From Billgrantia zhangzhouensis (lineage in GTDB: Bacteria > Pseudomonadota > Gammaproteobacteria > Pseudomonadales > Halomonadaceae): a DNA stretch of 64,000 bases. The stretch is from NCBI RefSeq assembly GCF_021404465.1, contig NZ_JABFTT010000011.1, positions 62,001 to 126,000 of the forward strand, given 5' to 3'. The notes below the pieces were generated by a model. It had not been told where the DNA came from and searched no databases. It worked only from the letters and a program-made list of their open reading frames with translations. Position numbers and translations under genes: made by a program. Positions 16,467-25,530 of this stretch are shown here, piece by piece. The number at the start of each line of letters is the position of its first letter. Position 1 is the stretch's first letter.

Positions 16467-18818
16467 ATGCCTCTCCCGCTTCAGGATGAGCACCGCGAAC
16501 TCGATGGCGCGCCGCTAACGGACATCTCCCATCGGCGCCAGCTGGCCCACGAGCAGGTGCACCTGCTATATGAGCGTTTGTGGCAGCCGGTCCTGGCGAG
16601 CGTGCTGGCGGCCTCGCTACTGGTGGCCGCCATGTGGTCGATCATGCCACCCAGCATCCTTCTGGGCTGGTTCGCTGCGCTGGCAGTGGTGTCGGGCGCG
16701 CGCCTGTGGCTGGCTTGGTTCTATCACCGTCAGCCTACCAGGCAACGCCAGAGACAGCGCTGGCTCCGGCGTTTCGCCTGGGGAGCGGTCATGGCCGGCC
16801 TGCTCTGGGGGGTGGCCGGCGCCTCGATGTTCACCATGGAGCACCACGGTCAGCTCGCGGCATTGGCGATCGTGCTGACCGGTATTGCCGCTGGCGGAGT
16901 GACCACGCTCTCCTCTGTCGTGTGGATGGCCCCGCTGTTCGTTCTGCCCACCATACTGCCGCTATTGGTCCAACTTCTGCTGCAGGGTACCTCCCTCTCT
17001 TTGTTGCTGGCTGCCATGGTCATGCTGTTCCTGGGGCTGGTACTGACGATCAACCGGCGGCTGTATCGCACCATTACCGACAATATCTCCCTGCGCCTGA
17101 TCGTTTCGTCCCGCGAGCGGCAGTTGCGAGTCAGCGAAGCACGCTACCGCGCGATCTTCCGCCATACGCCGCTGGGCGTGATGCACTTCGACCGCGAAGG
17201 CCGGGTGGTCGATTGCAACGAAATGTGTCTCGACATCCTCGGCACCTCCCGCAAGCGTCTTCTGAGCATGAATCTGCTGACCCAGTTGAGCGACGAACGT
17301 GTGACCGGGGCGATACGTGATGCCCTGGAGAGTGGCACCGGCTACTTCGAGGGTACCTACCGCACCGTGGTCAGCGGCAAGCAGACGCCGCTGCGCGCCT
17401 TCTACAGCGCCCTGCGCAACGAGTCGGGCGAAGTAGTGGGCGGTGTCGCGGTCATCGAGGACTTCACCGAGCGCAAGCTGGCGGAAGAGACGATACATCG
17501 CCAGGCCTACTACGACCCGCTCACCGACCTGCCCAACCGGCGCCTGCTGATCGAGACGCTGGCCTCGACCATTCGCGACCGCCGCGACGATGGCCGTGTT
17601 GGGCTGGTGATGTTTCTCGATCTCGACCGGTTCAAGATCATCAACGACACCTTGGGCCATGCAGTGGGCGACGAGCTGCTGCGCCAGGTGAGCAAGCGCC
17701 TGTTGCTGAGCATCGATCAGGACGCCATGGCGGCGCGCCTCAGCGGCGACGAGTTCGTCGTCATGATGCCGGCCTTGAGCTCCGACCGCGAGGCCGAGAT
17801 CCAGCGTGCCGAACACCGTGCCGAACGGCTGCTCACGACGCTGCGTCGGGCCTACGACCTGGGCGGCCAGCGTATCAGCGTGACGCCGAGCATCGGTTAC
17901 ACCCTGTTCCCGCTAGCCGACGAGGACGTGGGCGACGTGCTGCGCCATGCCGATACCGCCATGTACCAGGCCAAGCTGAAGGGGCGTGCGCAGATCTGTG
18001 GCTACGAGCCCTCCATGCAGGCCCAGATGAGCTGGCGCCTAGAGATGGAGCAGGCCCTGCGCCGGGCCCTGGCGGAGGATCAACTGCGCATTGCCTTCCA
18101 ACCCCAGCTCGACGAACGTGGCCGGGTGGTGGGCGGAGAGGCGTTGATGCGCTGGCAGCATCCCCAGCATGGCTGGGTCTCGCCCGAAGTGTTCATTGCC
18201 ATCGCCGAGGAGAGCGATCTGATCGTCGAGCTCGAGACCTGGATGCTCGATCGTTGCTGCGAACTGCTGTCACGGCTGCCGGCCGAGACCTTGCCGCGGC
18301 TGTCGGTCAATATCAGTGTGCGTCACTTCACCCAGCCGGGCTTCGTCGAAGGGCTCACCTGGGTTACCGGCACCCATGGCATCGAGCCGTCGCGACTGAT
18401 CGTGGAATTCACCGAGAGCATCATGATCGACGGGCTGCAAGACGCTGCCGAGCGTATGCAGGCCCTCAAGCGGCTGGGCGTGCAGTTGGCCCTGGACGAC
18501 TTCGGCACCGGCTTCTCGTCGCTGGCGTATCTCAAGTCCCTACCATTGGATGAACTCAAGATCGACCGTAGCTTCGTCAGCAACCTCGATACCGATGGCA
18601 GCGATGCCGCCATTGCCGAAACGATTCTGGCCATGGCCCAGCATCTTGGCATCGACGTGGTTGCGGAAGGCGTAGAGAACCGCGCCCAACACGAATTCCT
18701 GTTGGCACGAGGCTGCCGGCTGTTTCAAGGTTATTATTTTCACCGGCCCATGCCGGCCGAGGCATTCGAGGCGCTGCTGGCCGGCAGGGCAGTGGAGGCC
18801 GACCAACCGCGCGACTGA
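16467..18818 (+). CDS. Membrane PAS-GGDEF-EAL cyclic-di-GMP enzyme
   Basis: A 783-aa inner-membrane signalling protein. Residues 35-195 hold about five membrane segments, then a PAS domain (about 220-335, RYRAIFRHTPLGVMHFDREGRVVDCN), a GGDEF domain (about 345-505) and an EAL domain (about 525-775). The cyclase motif is SGDEF rather than GGDEF; Ser at the first position is tolerated in some active cyclases. The phosphodiesterase motif EALMRW is intact, with downstream DDFGTGFSSLAYL, KIDRSF, AEGVE and QGYYF, so EAL activity is likely and the net direction is probably cyclic-di-GMP breakdown. No ribosome site is obvious before ATG 16467. It ends 3 bases before the convergent TraX-like gene. Confidence 0.93.
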   Translation: MPLPLQDEHRELDGAPLTDISHRRQLAHEQVHLLYERLWQPVLASVLAASLLVAAMWSIMPPSILLGWFAALAVVSGARLWLAWFYHRQPTRQRQRQRWLRRFAWGAVMAGLLWGVAGASMFTMEHHGQLAALAIVLTGIAAGGVTTLSSVVWMAPLFVLPTILPLLVQLLLQGTSLSLLLAAMVMLFLGLVLTINRRLYRTITDNISLRLIVSSRERQLRVSEARYRAIFRHTPLGVMHFDREGRVVDCNEMCLDILGTSRKRLLSMNLLTQLSDERVTGAIRDALESGTGYFEGTYRTVVSGKQTPLRAFYSALRNESGEVVGGVAVIEDFTERKLAEETIHRQAYYDPLTDLPNRRLLIETLASTIRDRRDDGRVGLVMFLDLDRFKIINDTLGHAVGDELLRQVSKRLLLSIDQDAMAARLSGDEFVVMMPALSSDREAEIQRAEHRAERLLTTLRRAYDLGGQRISVTPSIGYTLFPLADEDVGDVLRHADTAMYQAKLKGRAQICGYEPSMQAQMSWRLEMEQALRRALAEDQLRIAFQPQLDERGRVVGGEALMRWQHPQHGWVSPEVFIAIAEESDLIVELETWMLDRCCELLSRLPAETLPRLSVNISVRHFTQPGFVEGLTWVTGTHGIEPSRLIVEFTESIMIDGLQDAAERMQALKRLGVQLALDDFGTGFSSLAYLKSLPLDELKIDRSFVSNLDTDGSDAAIAETILAMAQHLGIDVVAEGVENRAQHEFLLARGCRLFQGYYFHRPMPAEAFEALLAGRAVEADQPRD

Positions 18819-18821
18819 TGC

Positions 18822-19622
18822 TCAGCCGAGCCCGCCGCTGGCCCATAGCCACAGGGCGATCAGGGCGAAGTGGCCGGGATACCACGCCAGCCACAGCCGG
18901 CGGGGCATGGCGGCCGGCACCACGGGTGTCAGGCGATGGGCGCCGGCGGCCAGCCACAGCACCGCCAGGCAGGTGGCAACGGTGAACGACTTGGCCATGT
19001 CGGAGCTGTTCATCAGCCCCGCCACGATCAGCAGCGGAGCGGCCATGGACACGGCGCCGAGACGCTCGGCAAGCGTCTCGCCCGCATCGTGCAGGTGATG
19101 CATGGCAAGCATGAACAAGGGCACCAGCAGCAGCCCGCGATGACCGTATTCGACCCACTCGCCGAGCAGGTACCAGACGGTCAGCGTGGCGGCCAGCGCA
19201 GCCCCCAGCCAGGCGCTGCCCAGGCTGCCGCTGCGATGCCGGGCGAGCAACTCGCGCAACCAGGCCCCCCAGGCTAGACCCAGCGCCAGGGTAAAGCAGA
19301 CATTGAGAATGAAGGCATCGGAAGCCCGCGGCATCAGCATGTAGGGGAGCTGTGCGGCAATGCCAATGATCAGGATGCGCCGGGCATAGCGCAGCGGATT
19401 GCGCGTATTGAACAGGCCGTGCCAGGCGACCATGGCGGCGAACAGGGGGAAAGCGATGCGGCCCAGCGATGAGCCGGCCCAGCCGAGTTCCCAGCCGCTG
19501 GGCGCCACGTAGCGGGTCAGGTGATCGATGGTCATGGTGGCGAGCGCCAGCCATTGGCCCCAGCCGGTCCAGGTGGAAACGGGGCGCGCGGGCAGTGGCC
19601 GAGCGGCGGCCTGTGCGGTCAT
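18822..19622 (-). CDS. TraX-family membrane protein
   Basis: A 266-aa polytopic protein with about eight membrane segments. It starts at ATG 19622 behind GGGAGGT and shows the family opening WLALATMTIDHLTRYV, then GRIAFPLFAAMVAWH and GIAAQLPYML, matching chromosomal TraX homologues. The F-plasmid TraX acetylates pilin; chromosomal homologues are acyltransferase-like and mostly uncharacterised. No conjugation genes lie nearby, so pilin acetylation is unlikely here. It is divergent from the LysR gene that opens the amino-alcohol block, with only 94 bases between starts. Confidence 0.8.
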   Translation of the reverse strand: MTAQAAARPLPARPVSTWTGWGQWLALATMTIDHLTRYVAPSGWELGWAGSSLGRIAFPLFAAMVAWHGLFNTRNPLRYARRILIIGIAAQLPYMLMPRASDAFILNVCFTLALGLAWGAWLRELLARHRSGSLGSAWLGAALAATLTVWYLLGEWVEYGHRGLLLVPLFMLAMHHLHDAGETLAERLGAVSMAAPLLIVAGLMNSSDMAKSFTVATCLAVLWLAAGAHRLTPVVPAAMPRRLWLAWYPGHFALIALWLWASGGLG

Positions 19623-19716
19623 CGGGACCTCCCTGTAGTTGATGACGACAACGTTTGTGACCGGTGCGCTGCAAAGGGAGTTCCAGCGCCCGGCATGGTA
19701 GAACGAGGATACGCGC

Positions 19717-20676
19717 ATGCGCAGCGGCTTCGGTTTCGACCTTCGCAGCATGGAAATTTTCGTCGAAACCCTCGAGCAGGGCAGCCAGAGCGCGGCGGCC
19801 AGACGGCTGGGGCTGAAACAGTCTTCGGTGTCGCAGAGCCTGGCGAACCTGGAGGGGAGCATGGGCGTGACGCTGTTCAAGCGCCATTCCCGGCCGTTGG
19901 AGCCGACCAGCGCGGGACGCTTCTTCTACGACCGCGCCCGACGCCTGCTCGACGATGCGCGCAGTACCCGGCGCGAGTTGGTCAGTGGCGGCTTCGGCCA
20001 GCTCCATCAGGTGCGCCTGGCGCTGGTCGACTCGCTGGCCACGGCGGTGGGGCAGCCGCTGATCGAACTGATCCGGCGCTACACCCGCGACTATACCCTG
20101 ACCACGGGGCTGTCGCACATGCACGGCCACTCCCTGCTGACCCGGCACGTGGATATCATCATTTCCGATGATCGGCTCGAGAGCTACGACGGCCTGGAGC
20201 GCCATGCCCTGCTGCGCGAGCCCTTCGTACTGGTGGTGCCGCTCTCCTGGAACGGTCCGTTGGACAACCTGCGCTGGTTGGCGCGACATCTGGATTTCGT
20301 GCGCTATACGCCGCAGTCGCTGATCGGCCAGGCCATCGAGCGCCACCTGCGCCTCAACCAGCTCGAACTACCGGCCCGGCTGCATCTCGACAATACCTTT
20401 GCCGTGCTGCGCCTGGTCAGCGCCGGTGCGGGCTGGACCATCACCACGCCGCTGTGCCTCTATCAGGCTGGCCTCGATACGCTCCAGGTCACGGTGGCGC
20501 CCCTGCCGCTGGCGCCGCTGGTGCGGGAACTGACGCTGGTGGCCCGGCGCGATGAGCTGGGAGAATTGCCTGCACTGCTGGCCCGCGATGGCCGCCGGCT
20601 GCTGGAGCAACGTTTCCGTACCCAACTGGAGCAAGAGTTGCCCTGGCTCTCTGCCGAGGTCGTGACCCAAGGGTGA
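19717..20676 (+). CDS. LysR-type regulator of the adjacent TRAP/gamma-glutamyl block
   Basis: A 319-aa LysR protein: N-terminal winged helix (MEIFVETLEQGSQSAAARRLGLKQSSVSQSLANLE) and a C-terminal effector domain. It has GAGG before ATG 19717. It lies upstream of and in the same direction as the TRAP operon, an arrangement less common than divergent. A perfect 17-base palindrome with LysR-box spacing sits between it and the operon (20758-20774), making it the probable activator. The inducer is presumably the transported compound or a glutamylated intermediate; this is inference. Confidence 0.9.
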   Translation: MRSGFGFDLRSMEIFVETLEQGSQSAAARRLGLKQSSVSQSLANLEGSMGVTLFKRHSRPLEPTSAGRFFYDRARRLLDDARSTRRELVSGGFGQLHQVRLALVDSLATAVGQPLIELIRRYTRDYTLTTGLSHMHGHSLLTRHVDIIISDDRLESYDGLERHALLREPFVLVVPLSWNGPLDNLRWLARHLDFVRYTPQSLIGQAIERHLRLNQLELPARLHLDNTFAVLRLVSAGAGWTITTPLCLYQAGLDTLQVTVAPLPLAPLVRELTLVARRDELGELPALLARDGRRLLEQRFRTQLEQELPWLSAEVVTQG

Positions 20677-20757
20677 TCGTTCCCCTGTCCCCTTCCTGAG
20701 TGCTGCCGTGCCCCGATGAGGGGCGCGTTGGAGCGCGTGCGCCCTATCGCGAGGCAC

Positions 20758-20774
20758 TATCGATTTCATCGATA
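20758..20774. promoter_or_regulatory. Palindromic LysR-box candidate upstream of TRAP operon
   Basis: TATCGAT-TTC-ATCGATA is a perfect inverted repeat and contains the ATC-N9-GAT form of the T-N11-A motif bound by LysR regulators. It lies 98 bases before the DctQ start and about 80 bases after the LysR stop, a natural place for an activation site. Confidence 0.6.
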
Positions 20775-20871
20775 ACTCAGGCGTCGCTATAACCGATGCT
20801 CGTTGCGCATCGCACGATTTCGTCCAAAGACTTGAGCGAAACCCAAGGCAACCCTCAAGGTCGGCCGAACG

Positions 20872-21420
20872 ATGCCAAGAATAATAACGCTCTACGTTCG
20901 CTGGGTGGATGCATTCAACCGGGTGGTGGGACGCATCGTCATGTTCATGATCTTCGTCATGATCGGCGTGCTGCTCTATGCCTCGGTGTCGCGTACCGCC
21001 TTCAACGCTCCCCTGATCTGGAGCATCGAGGTCTCGCAGTTCATGTTGGCCGCCTACTACCTGCTGGGCGGTGCCTACGCCATGCAGATGGGCGCCCATG
21101 TGCGCATGGACCTGTTCTACTCGCGCTGGTCCGACCGCACCCGCGCCTGGGTCGATGCCCTTACCATCCTGCTGCTGATCGTCTTCCTCGGTGCGCTGCT
21201 GACCGGCGGTATCTCCAGCACCGAGTACGCGCTGCGCTACGGCGAGAAGAGCTACACCTCCTGGGCGCCGCGGCTAGCACCGATCAAGATCGTCATGACC
21301 TTCGGCGTGTTCCTCATGCTGCTGCAGAGCGTGTCGACCCTGTTCAAGGACATCGCCCGGGCGCGCGGCGTCTCCCTGGACCGGGCGAATGCCTCCGTAG
21401 AACGGGGGACGGGCGAATGA
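20872..21420 (+). CDS. TRAP transporter small permease (DctQ-like)
   Basis: A 182-aa protein with four membrane helices and the DctQ pattern: WVDAFNRVVGRIVMFMIFVMI, FNAPLIWSIEVSQFMLAAYYLLGGAYAMQ and HVRMDLFY. DctQ helps assemble the DctM channel. Its stop overlaps the next start (ATGA), so translation is coupled. It is the first structural gene after the putative LysR box. Confidence 0.92.
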   Translation: MPRIITLYVRWVDAFNRVVGRIVMFMIFVMIGVLLYASVSRTAFNAPLIWSIEVSQFMLAAYYLLGGAYAMQMGAHVRMDLFYSRWSDRTRAWVDALTILLLIVFLGALLTGGISSTEYALRYGEKSYTSWAPRLAPIKIVMTFGVFLMLLQSVSTLFKDIARARGVSLDRANASVERGTGE

Positions 21421-22739
21421 GCTACGAGATGATCGCCCTGCTGATGTTCTCGGCCATGATGCTGCTGCTGCTCACCGGGCAGCGGGTATTCGGTGTGATC
21501 GGCTTCGTCGGCGCCGCCTCGGCGCTGCTGCTGTGGGGCCAGGGTGGGGTGGAGATGCCGTTCAGCGCCGCCATCCAACTGATGAACTGGTATCCGCTGC
21601 TGACCTTGCCGCTGTTCATCTACATGGGCTACATGCTCTCCGAGTCGGGCATCGCCAGCGAACTCTACGAGATGTTCCACGTCTGGATGGGCTCGCTCAG
21701 GGGCGGCCTGGCGGTGGGCACCATCGGCCTGATGGTGGTGGTCTCGGCGATGAACGGGCTGAGCGTGGCAGGCATGGCCATCGGCGCCACCATCGCGCTG
21801 CCGGAGCTGCTGCGTCGCGGCTACGACAAGGTGATGGTCACCGGGGTGATCCAGGCCGGGAGTTCACTGGGGATCCTGGTGCCACCCAGCGTGGTGCTGG
21901 TGCTCTATGGCATGATCGCGCGCCAGCCGGTCAGCCAGTTGTGGCTGGCGGGGGCCATCCCGGGGCTGATACTGGCCGGGTTGTTCGTGCTCTATATCGT
22001 CATTCGCTGTCGCCTCCAGCCGCATCTGGGGCCGGCGCTGCCCGCCGAGGAGCGCCAGATGAGCCTGGCCGAGAAGCTCAAGCTGCTGCGCGCCGGTCTG
22101 TTGCCGCTGATGATCTTCTTCTTCATGACCGGACTGTTCCTGATGGGCGTGACCAGCCTGGTGGAGAGTTCGGCGGTCGGCGCCGTGGCCGCGACCTTGG
22201 CCGCGCTGATCAAGCGTCGCCTGACCTGGAAGGTGATCGAGAGCACCGTTCACAAGACGCTGGGCATCAGCTGCATGTTCATGTGGATCATCCTCGCCGC
22301 CCTCTGTTTCGGCGCGGTGTTCGACGGCCTGGGCGCGGTGCGTGCCATTGAGAACGTGTTCCTCGACCGCATCGGCATGAGCCCATGGCAAATACTCGTG
22401 ATGATGCAACTCTCCTACGTCCTGCTCGGCATGTTCCTCGACGACACCGCCATGCTGGTGATCGTGGCACCCCTCTACGTGCCGCTGGTGATCAGTCTCG
22501 GCTTCGACCCGATCTGGTACGGCGTGCTCTACACCATCACCGTGCAGATCGCCTACATGACCCCGCCGTTCGGCTACAACCTGTTCCTGATGCGCGCCAT
22601 GGCGCCGCCGGAGGTGTCGCTGGGCGACATCTACCGCAGCGTCTGGCCCTTCGTCGGCATCATGCTGATCGGGTTGGCGCTGATCACGATTTTCCCACAG
22701 CTGGCGCTGTGGCTGCCGCAGCTCTATCGCGGCTACTGA
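21417..22739 (+). CDS. TRAP transporter large permease (DctM-like)
   Basis: A 440-aa protein with about 12 membrane segments, the transport subunit of a sodium-driven TRAP system. It shows NGLSVAGMAIGATIALPELLRRGYDK, GSSLGILVPPSVVLVLYGMI and TPPFGYNLFLMRAM, which match DctM conserved loops. The start overlaps the DctQ stop by four bases, and the binding protein follows after 77 bases. The order Q-M-P fits a complete transporter. Confidence 0.95.
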   Translation: MSYEMIALLMFSAMMLLLLTGQRVFGVIGFVGAASALLLWGQGGVEMPFSAAIQLMNWYPLLTLPLFIYMGYMLSESGIASELYEMFHVWMGSLRGGLAVGTIGLMVVVSAMNGLSVAGMAIGATIALPELLRRGYDKVMVTGVIQAGSSLGILVPPSVVLVLYGMIARQPVSQLWLAGAIPGLILAGLFVLYIVIRCRLQPHLGPALPAEERQMSLAEKLKLLRAGLLPLMIFFFMTGLFLMGVTSLVESSAVGAVAATLAALIKRRLTWKVIESTVHKTLGISCMFMWIILAALCFGAVFDGLGAVRAIENVFLDRIGMSPWQILVMMQLSYVLLGMFLDDTAMLVIVAPLYVPLVISLGFDPIWYGVLYTITVQIAYMTPPFGYNLFLMRAMAPPEVSLGDIYRSVWPFVGIMLIGLALITIFPQLALWLPQLYRGY

Positions 22740-22816
22740 CCCCAGGAGGTGAACCCGGCAAGACGAAAGAGCACCGCATTTCTTCCCACAACAAGCAAAA
22801 CAGCAGGAGAAGAGAA

Positions 22817-23872
22817 ATGACCAATCGTCGCGACTTTCTCAGGAAGGCGGGCCTGGCCACCGCCGCCACCGTGGGGGCCACGACCCTCGCGGCGCCCTAC
22901 GTGCATGCCCAGCGCCGGCCAATCCGCTGGCGCCTGCAGACCTACGCCGGGCCGGCGCTGGCCGCCCACGTGATCAAGCCCTCCATCGATGCCTTCAACA
23001 AGGCCGCCAACGGCGAGATGGAGATCGAGCTCTACTACGCCGACCAACTAGTGCCCACCGGCGAGCTGTTCCGCGCCATGCAGCGCGGCACCATCGACGC
23101 CGTGCAAAGCGACGACGACTCGATCAACGCACCCGTGGATGTCTCGGTGTTCGGCGGCTACTTTCCGTTCGCCTCGCGCTACAGCCTCGACGTGCCGGCG
23201 CTGTTCCACCACTACGGGCTCAAGGAGGTCTGGGAGGAGGCCTACGGCGAGATCGACGGCGTCACCTGGCTCGGCTCGGGCGCCTGGGACCCCTGCAACT
23301 TCGTCACCCGCGACCCGATCAGAAGCCTCGACGACCTGCAGGGCAAGCGCGTGTTCACCTTCCCCACCGCGGGCCGCTTCCTCAGCCGCTTCGGCGTGGT
23401 GCCGGTGACGCTGCCGTGGGAGGACATCGAGGTCGCCATGCAGACCCGCGAACTCGACGGCATCGCCTGGGCTGGTATCACCGAGGCCTATACCGTGGGC
23501 TGGGCCGACGTCAGCAACTACTACCTGACCAACAACATCTCCGGCGCCTGGGCTGGCTCCTACTTCGCCAATACCGAGCGCTGGAACGAAGTGCCCGAGC
23601 ACCTGCAGGTGCTGTTCAAGCTATGCATGGACAGCTCCCACTACTATCGCCAGCACTGGTACTGGTGGGGCGAGGCCCACTACCGCACCACTGGTGGCAA
23701 GCTGGAGCTGACCTCGATTCCCGAATCGGAGTGGCAGCGGCTGGAGGACGAGGCGCTGGCCTTCTGGGACGAGATCGCTCAGGAGAGCGAGCGTAGCGCG
23801 CGAGTGGTGCAGATCCTCAAGGACTATCGCCAGACCATGCAGCAGGCAGGACCACCCTACCGCTATGGTTGA
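22817..23872 (+). CDS. TRAP substrate-binding protein (DctP family), Tat signal, atypical ligand site
   Basis: A 351-aa periplasmic receptor with a twin-arginine signal (NRRDFLRKAGLATAATVG). The DctP fold follows, but the conserved carboxylate-clamping Arg (normally in a G-L-x-x-R-V strand) appears to be Phe180 in GKRVFTFPTAG; the second DctP protein in this window (49206) keeps that Arg. The later binding region is rich in aromatics (YTVGWADVSNYYLTNN, then HYYRQHWYWW). Both points suggest a ligand that is not a simple carboxylate, such as a protonated amine or amino alcohol, in line with the enzymes downstream. The alignment was done by eye, so the ligand inference is tentative. AGGAGAAG precedes the start. 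Confidence 0.9.
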   Translation: MTNRRDFLRKAGLATAATVGATTLAAPYVHAQRRPIRWRLQTYAGPALAAHVIKPSIDAFNKAANGEMEIELYYADQLVPTGELFRAMQRGTIDAVQSDDDSINAPVDVSVFGGYFPFASRYSLDVPALFHHYGLKEVWEEAYGEIDGVTWLGSGAWDPCNFVTRDPIRSLDDLQGKRVFTFPTAGRFLSRFGVVPVTLPWEDIEVAMQTRELDGIAWAGITEAYTVGWADVSNYYLTNNISGAWAGSYFANTERWNEVPEHLQVLFKLCMDSSHYYRQHWYWWGEAHYRTTGGKLELTSIPESEWQRLEDEALAFWDEIAQESERSARVVQILKDYRQTMQQAGPPYRYG

Positions 23873-23986
23873 GGAGAAGGGCGGGAGTGCTGGGCCCTGC
23901 TCGGAACTCCCGCCGGCTTGCATCGAACGGTTTTGACGAACGATTTCGAAGAACAATGACAACGAAGGGTGGACGAGGAAGCAGCG

Positions 23987-25366
23987 ATGAGCCGACTCCA
24001 GGCAAGAGACGTAAGAAACGCCGACGATGCCCGGCGGATCGTCGAGCAGCGTGGTCTGAGCCACGTCAAGGTCGGCATGTTCGACATCGACGGCGTGATG
24101 GTCGGCAAGTACATGCGCCGCGACAAGTTCTTCCACGCGCTGAGCGAAGGCTTCGCCTTCTGCGACGTGGTGCTGGGCTGGGACAGCAAGGATGAGCTCT
24201 ACGACAACGTGACGTACACCGGCTGGCACACCGGCTACCCGGACGCCGCCCTGCGGGTGATTTCCGAGAGCTGCCGCGAGCTGCCCTGCGAGGGCGACAT
24301 GCTGTTGTTCCTGGCCGAGTTCACCGGCCCGGCCAGGGAGATCTGCCCGCGCGGGCTGCTGCGCCGCGTGCTGACCAAGGCCGAGAGCATGGGCTTTTCC
24401 GCCTGCGGGGCGCTGGAGTACGAGTTCTTCCTGTTCCAGGAAACGCCCGAGTCGGTACGCGAGAAGGGCTTTCGCAACCTCAAGCCGCTCACCCCCGACA
24501 TGATGGGCTACTCGATGCTCAGAAGCTCGGTGCACGGTGAGCTCTACCACGAGCTGTTGGGCATGGCCGAGGCGATGGATTTTCCCATCGAGGGGCTGCA
24601 CACCGAGACCGGCCCCGGCGTGCTGGAGGCGGCGATCCGCGTCGACGAGGCGCTGGCCGCCGGCGACAAGGGCGCGCTGTTCAAGACCTTCACCAAGGTG
24701 TGGGCGCAGCGCCGCGGGCTGATGGCCACCTTCATGGCCAAGTGGTCGCCGGATTACCCCGGCCAGAGCGGCCACATTCATCTTTCTCTCAATCGGCTAG
24801 AGGGAGGGGAATCGGCCTTCTACGATGCCGACAAGCCCCACGGAATGAGCGACATCCAGCGCCACTTCGTCGCCGGCCAGCAGAAGCTGATGCCGGAGCT
24901 CCTGGCCATGTTCGCTCCCACGGTAAACAGCTATACCCGCCTGATTCCCGGCTTCTGGGCGCCCACCGATGCCACCTGGGGGATGGAGAACCGCACCACC
25001 GCGCTACGGGTGATTCCCGGTAGCGCCAAGTCGCAGCGGGTCGAGTTCCGCCTGGGCAGCGCTGACGCCAACCCCTACCTGTCGCTGGCCGCGGCGATAG
25101 GCTCGGGCCTGTACGGTATCGAACACCAGCTCGAGCCCGACGAAATGGTGACCGGCAACGCCTACGAGCTGGCCCACCCCGAGCACCAGGCGCTGGCGCG
25201 CACGCTGTGGGAGGCCGCCCAGCGGTTGAAAGCCTCCGACGCGGCACGCAGCCTGTTCGGCGATGCCTTCGTCGAGCACTTCGCGGCCACCCGGGAATGG
25301 GAGGAGCGACAGTTCCGCAGGCATATCACCGATTGGGAGCTCGATCGCTATTTCGAGATTATTTGA
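23987..25366 (+). CDS. Glutamine-synthetase-like gamma-glutamylamide ligase
   Basis: A 459-aa glutamine synthetase homologue of the PuuA/IpuC/GlnA4 type, which uses ATP to join the gamma-carboxyl of glutamate to an amine other than ammonia. Metal and glutamate ligands are conserved: E144 and E146 (EYEFF), the TETGPGVLEAAI stretch, GHIHLSL, RTTALRVI and RVEFRLGSADANPYLSLAA. The adenylylation-site loop of biosynthetic GlnA is absent, as in catabolic homologues. Start at 23987 follows GAGGAAG; a GTG 18 bases upstream is possible. It lies between a TRAP transporter and aldehyde and alcohol dehydrogenases with an amidotransferase, so its substrate is probably an amino alcohol such as ethanolamine. 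A role in putrescine use is less likely because no amine oxidase is present. Confidence 0.88.
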   Translation: MSRLQARDVRNADDARRIVEQRGLSHVKVGMFDIDGVMVGKYMRRDKFFHALSEGFAFCDVVLGWDSKDELYDNVTYTGWHTGYPDAALRVISESCRELPCEGDMLLFLAEFTGPAREICPRGLLRRVLTKAESMGFSACGALEYEFFLFQETPESVREKGFRNLKPLTPDMMGYSMLRSSVHGELYHELLGMAEAMDFPIEGLHTETGPGVLEAAIRVDEALAAGDKGALFKTFTKVWAQRRGLMATFMAKWSPDYPGQSGHIHLSLNRLEGGESAFYDADKPHGMSDIQRHFVAGQQKLMPELLAMFAPTVNSYTRLIPGFWAPTDATWGMENRTTALRVIPGSAKSQRVEFRLGSADANPYLSLAAAIGSGLYGIEHQLEPDEMVTGNAYELAHPEHQALARTLWEAAQRLKASDAARSLFGDAFVEHFAATREWEERQFRRHITDWELDRYFEII

Positions 25367-25530
25367 TCCGCACTGGCTGCGCGATCCGCAGGCTGTGTTG
25401 GAGCGAAAACTCGCGATGCTCATTGACTACAGTCAACTCCGCTCGCTCCTTTTCGCTCCGCCTTGCCTGCGAACCGCTCGCTCAGCGCTCACCTTGTACT
25501 TGAGGCAATGAATTAGCAGGAGAACGCCAA
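25367..25530. repeat. 164-base intergenic spacer, possible dispersed repeat
   Basis: This is the only long gap inside the enzyme part of the block. It carries a short palindrome TTGACT-AC-AGTCAA and a run of CGCTC motifs (CTCGCTCC, TTTTCGCTCCG, CCGCTCGCTCAGCGCTC) unlike the flanking coding sequence. The pattern suggests an inserted intergenic repeat rather than a promoter. No copy is seen elsewhere in the window, so this is only a suspicion. Confidence 0.25.
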
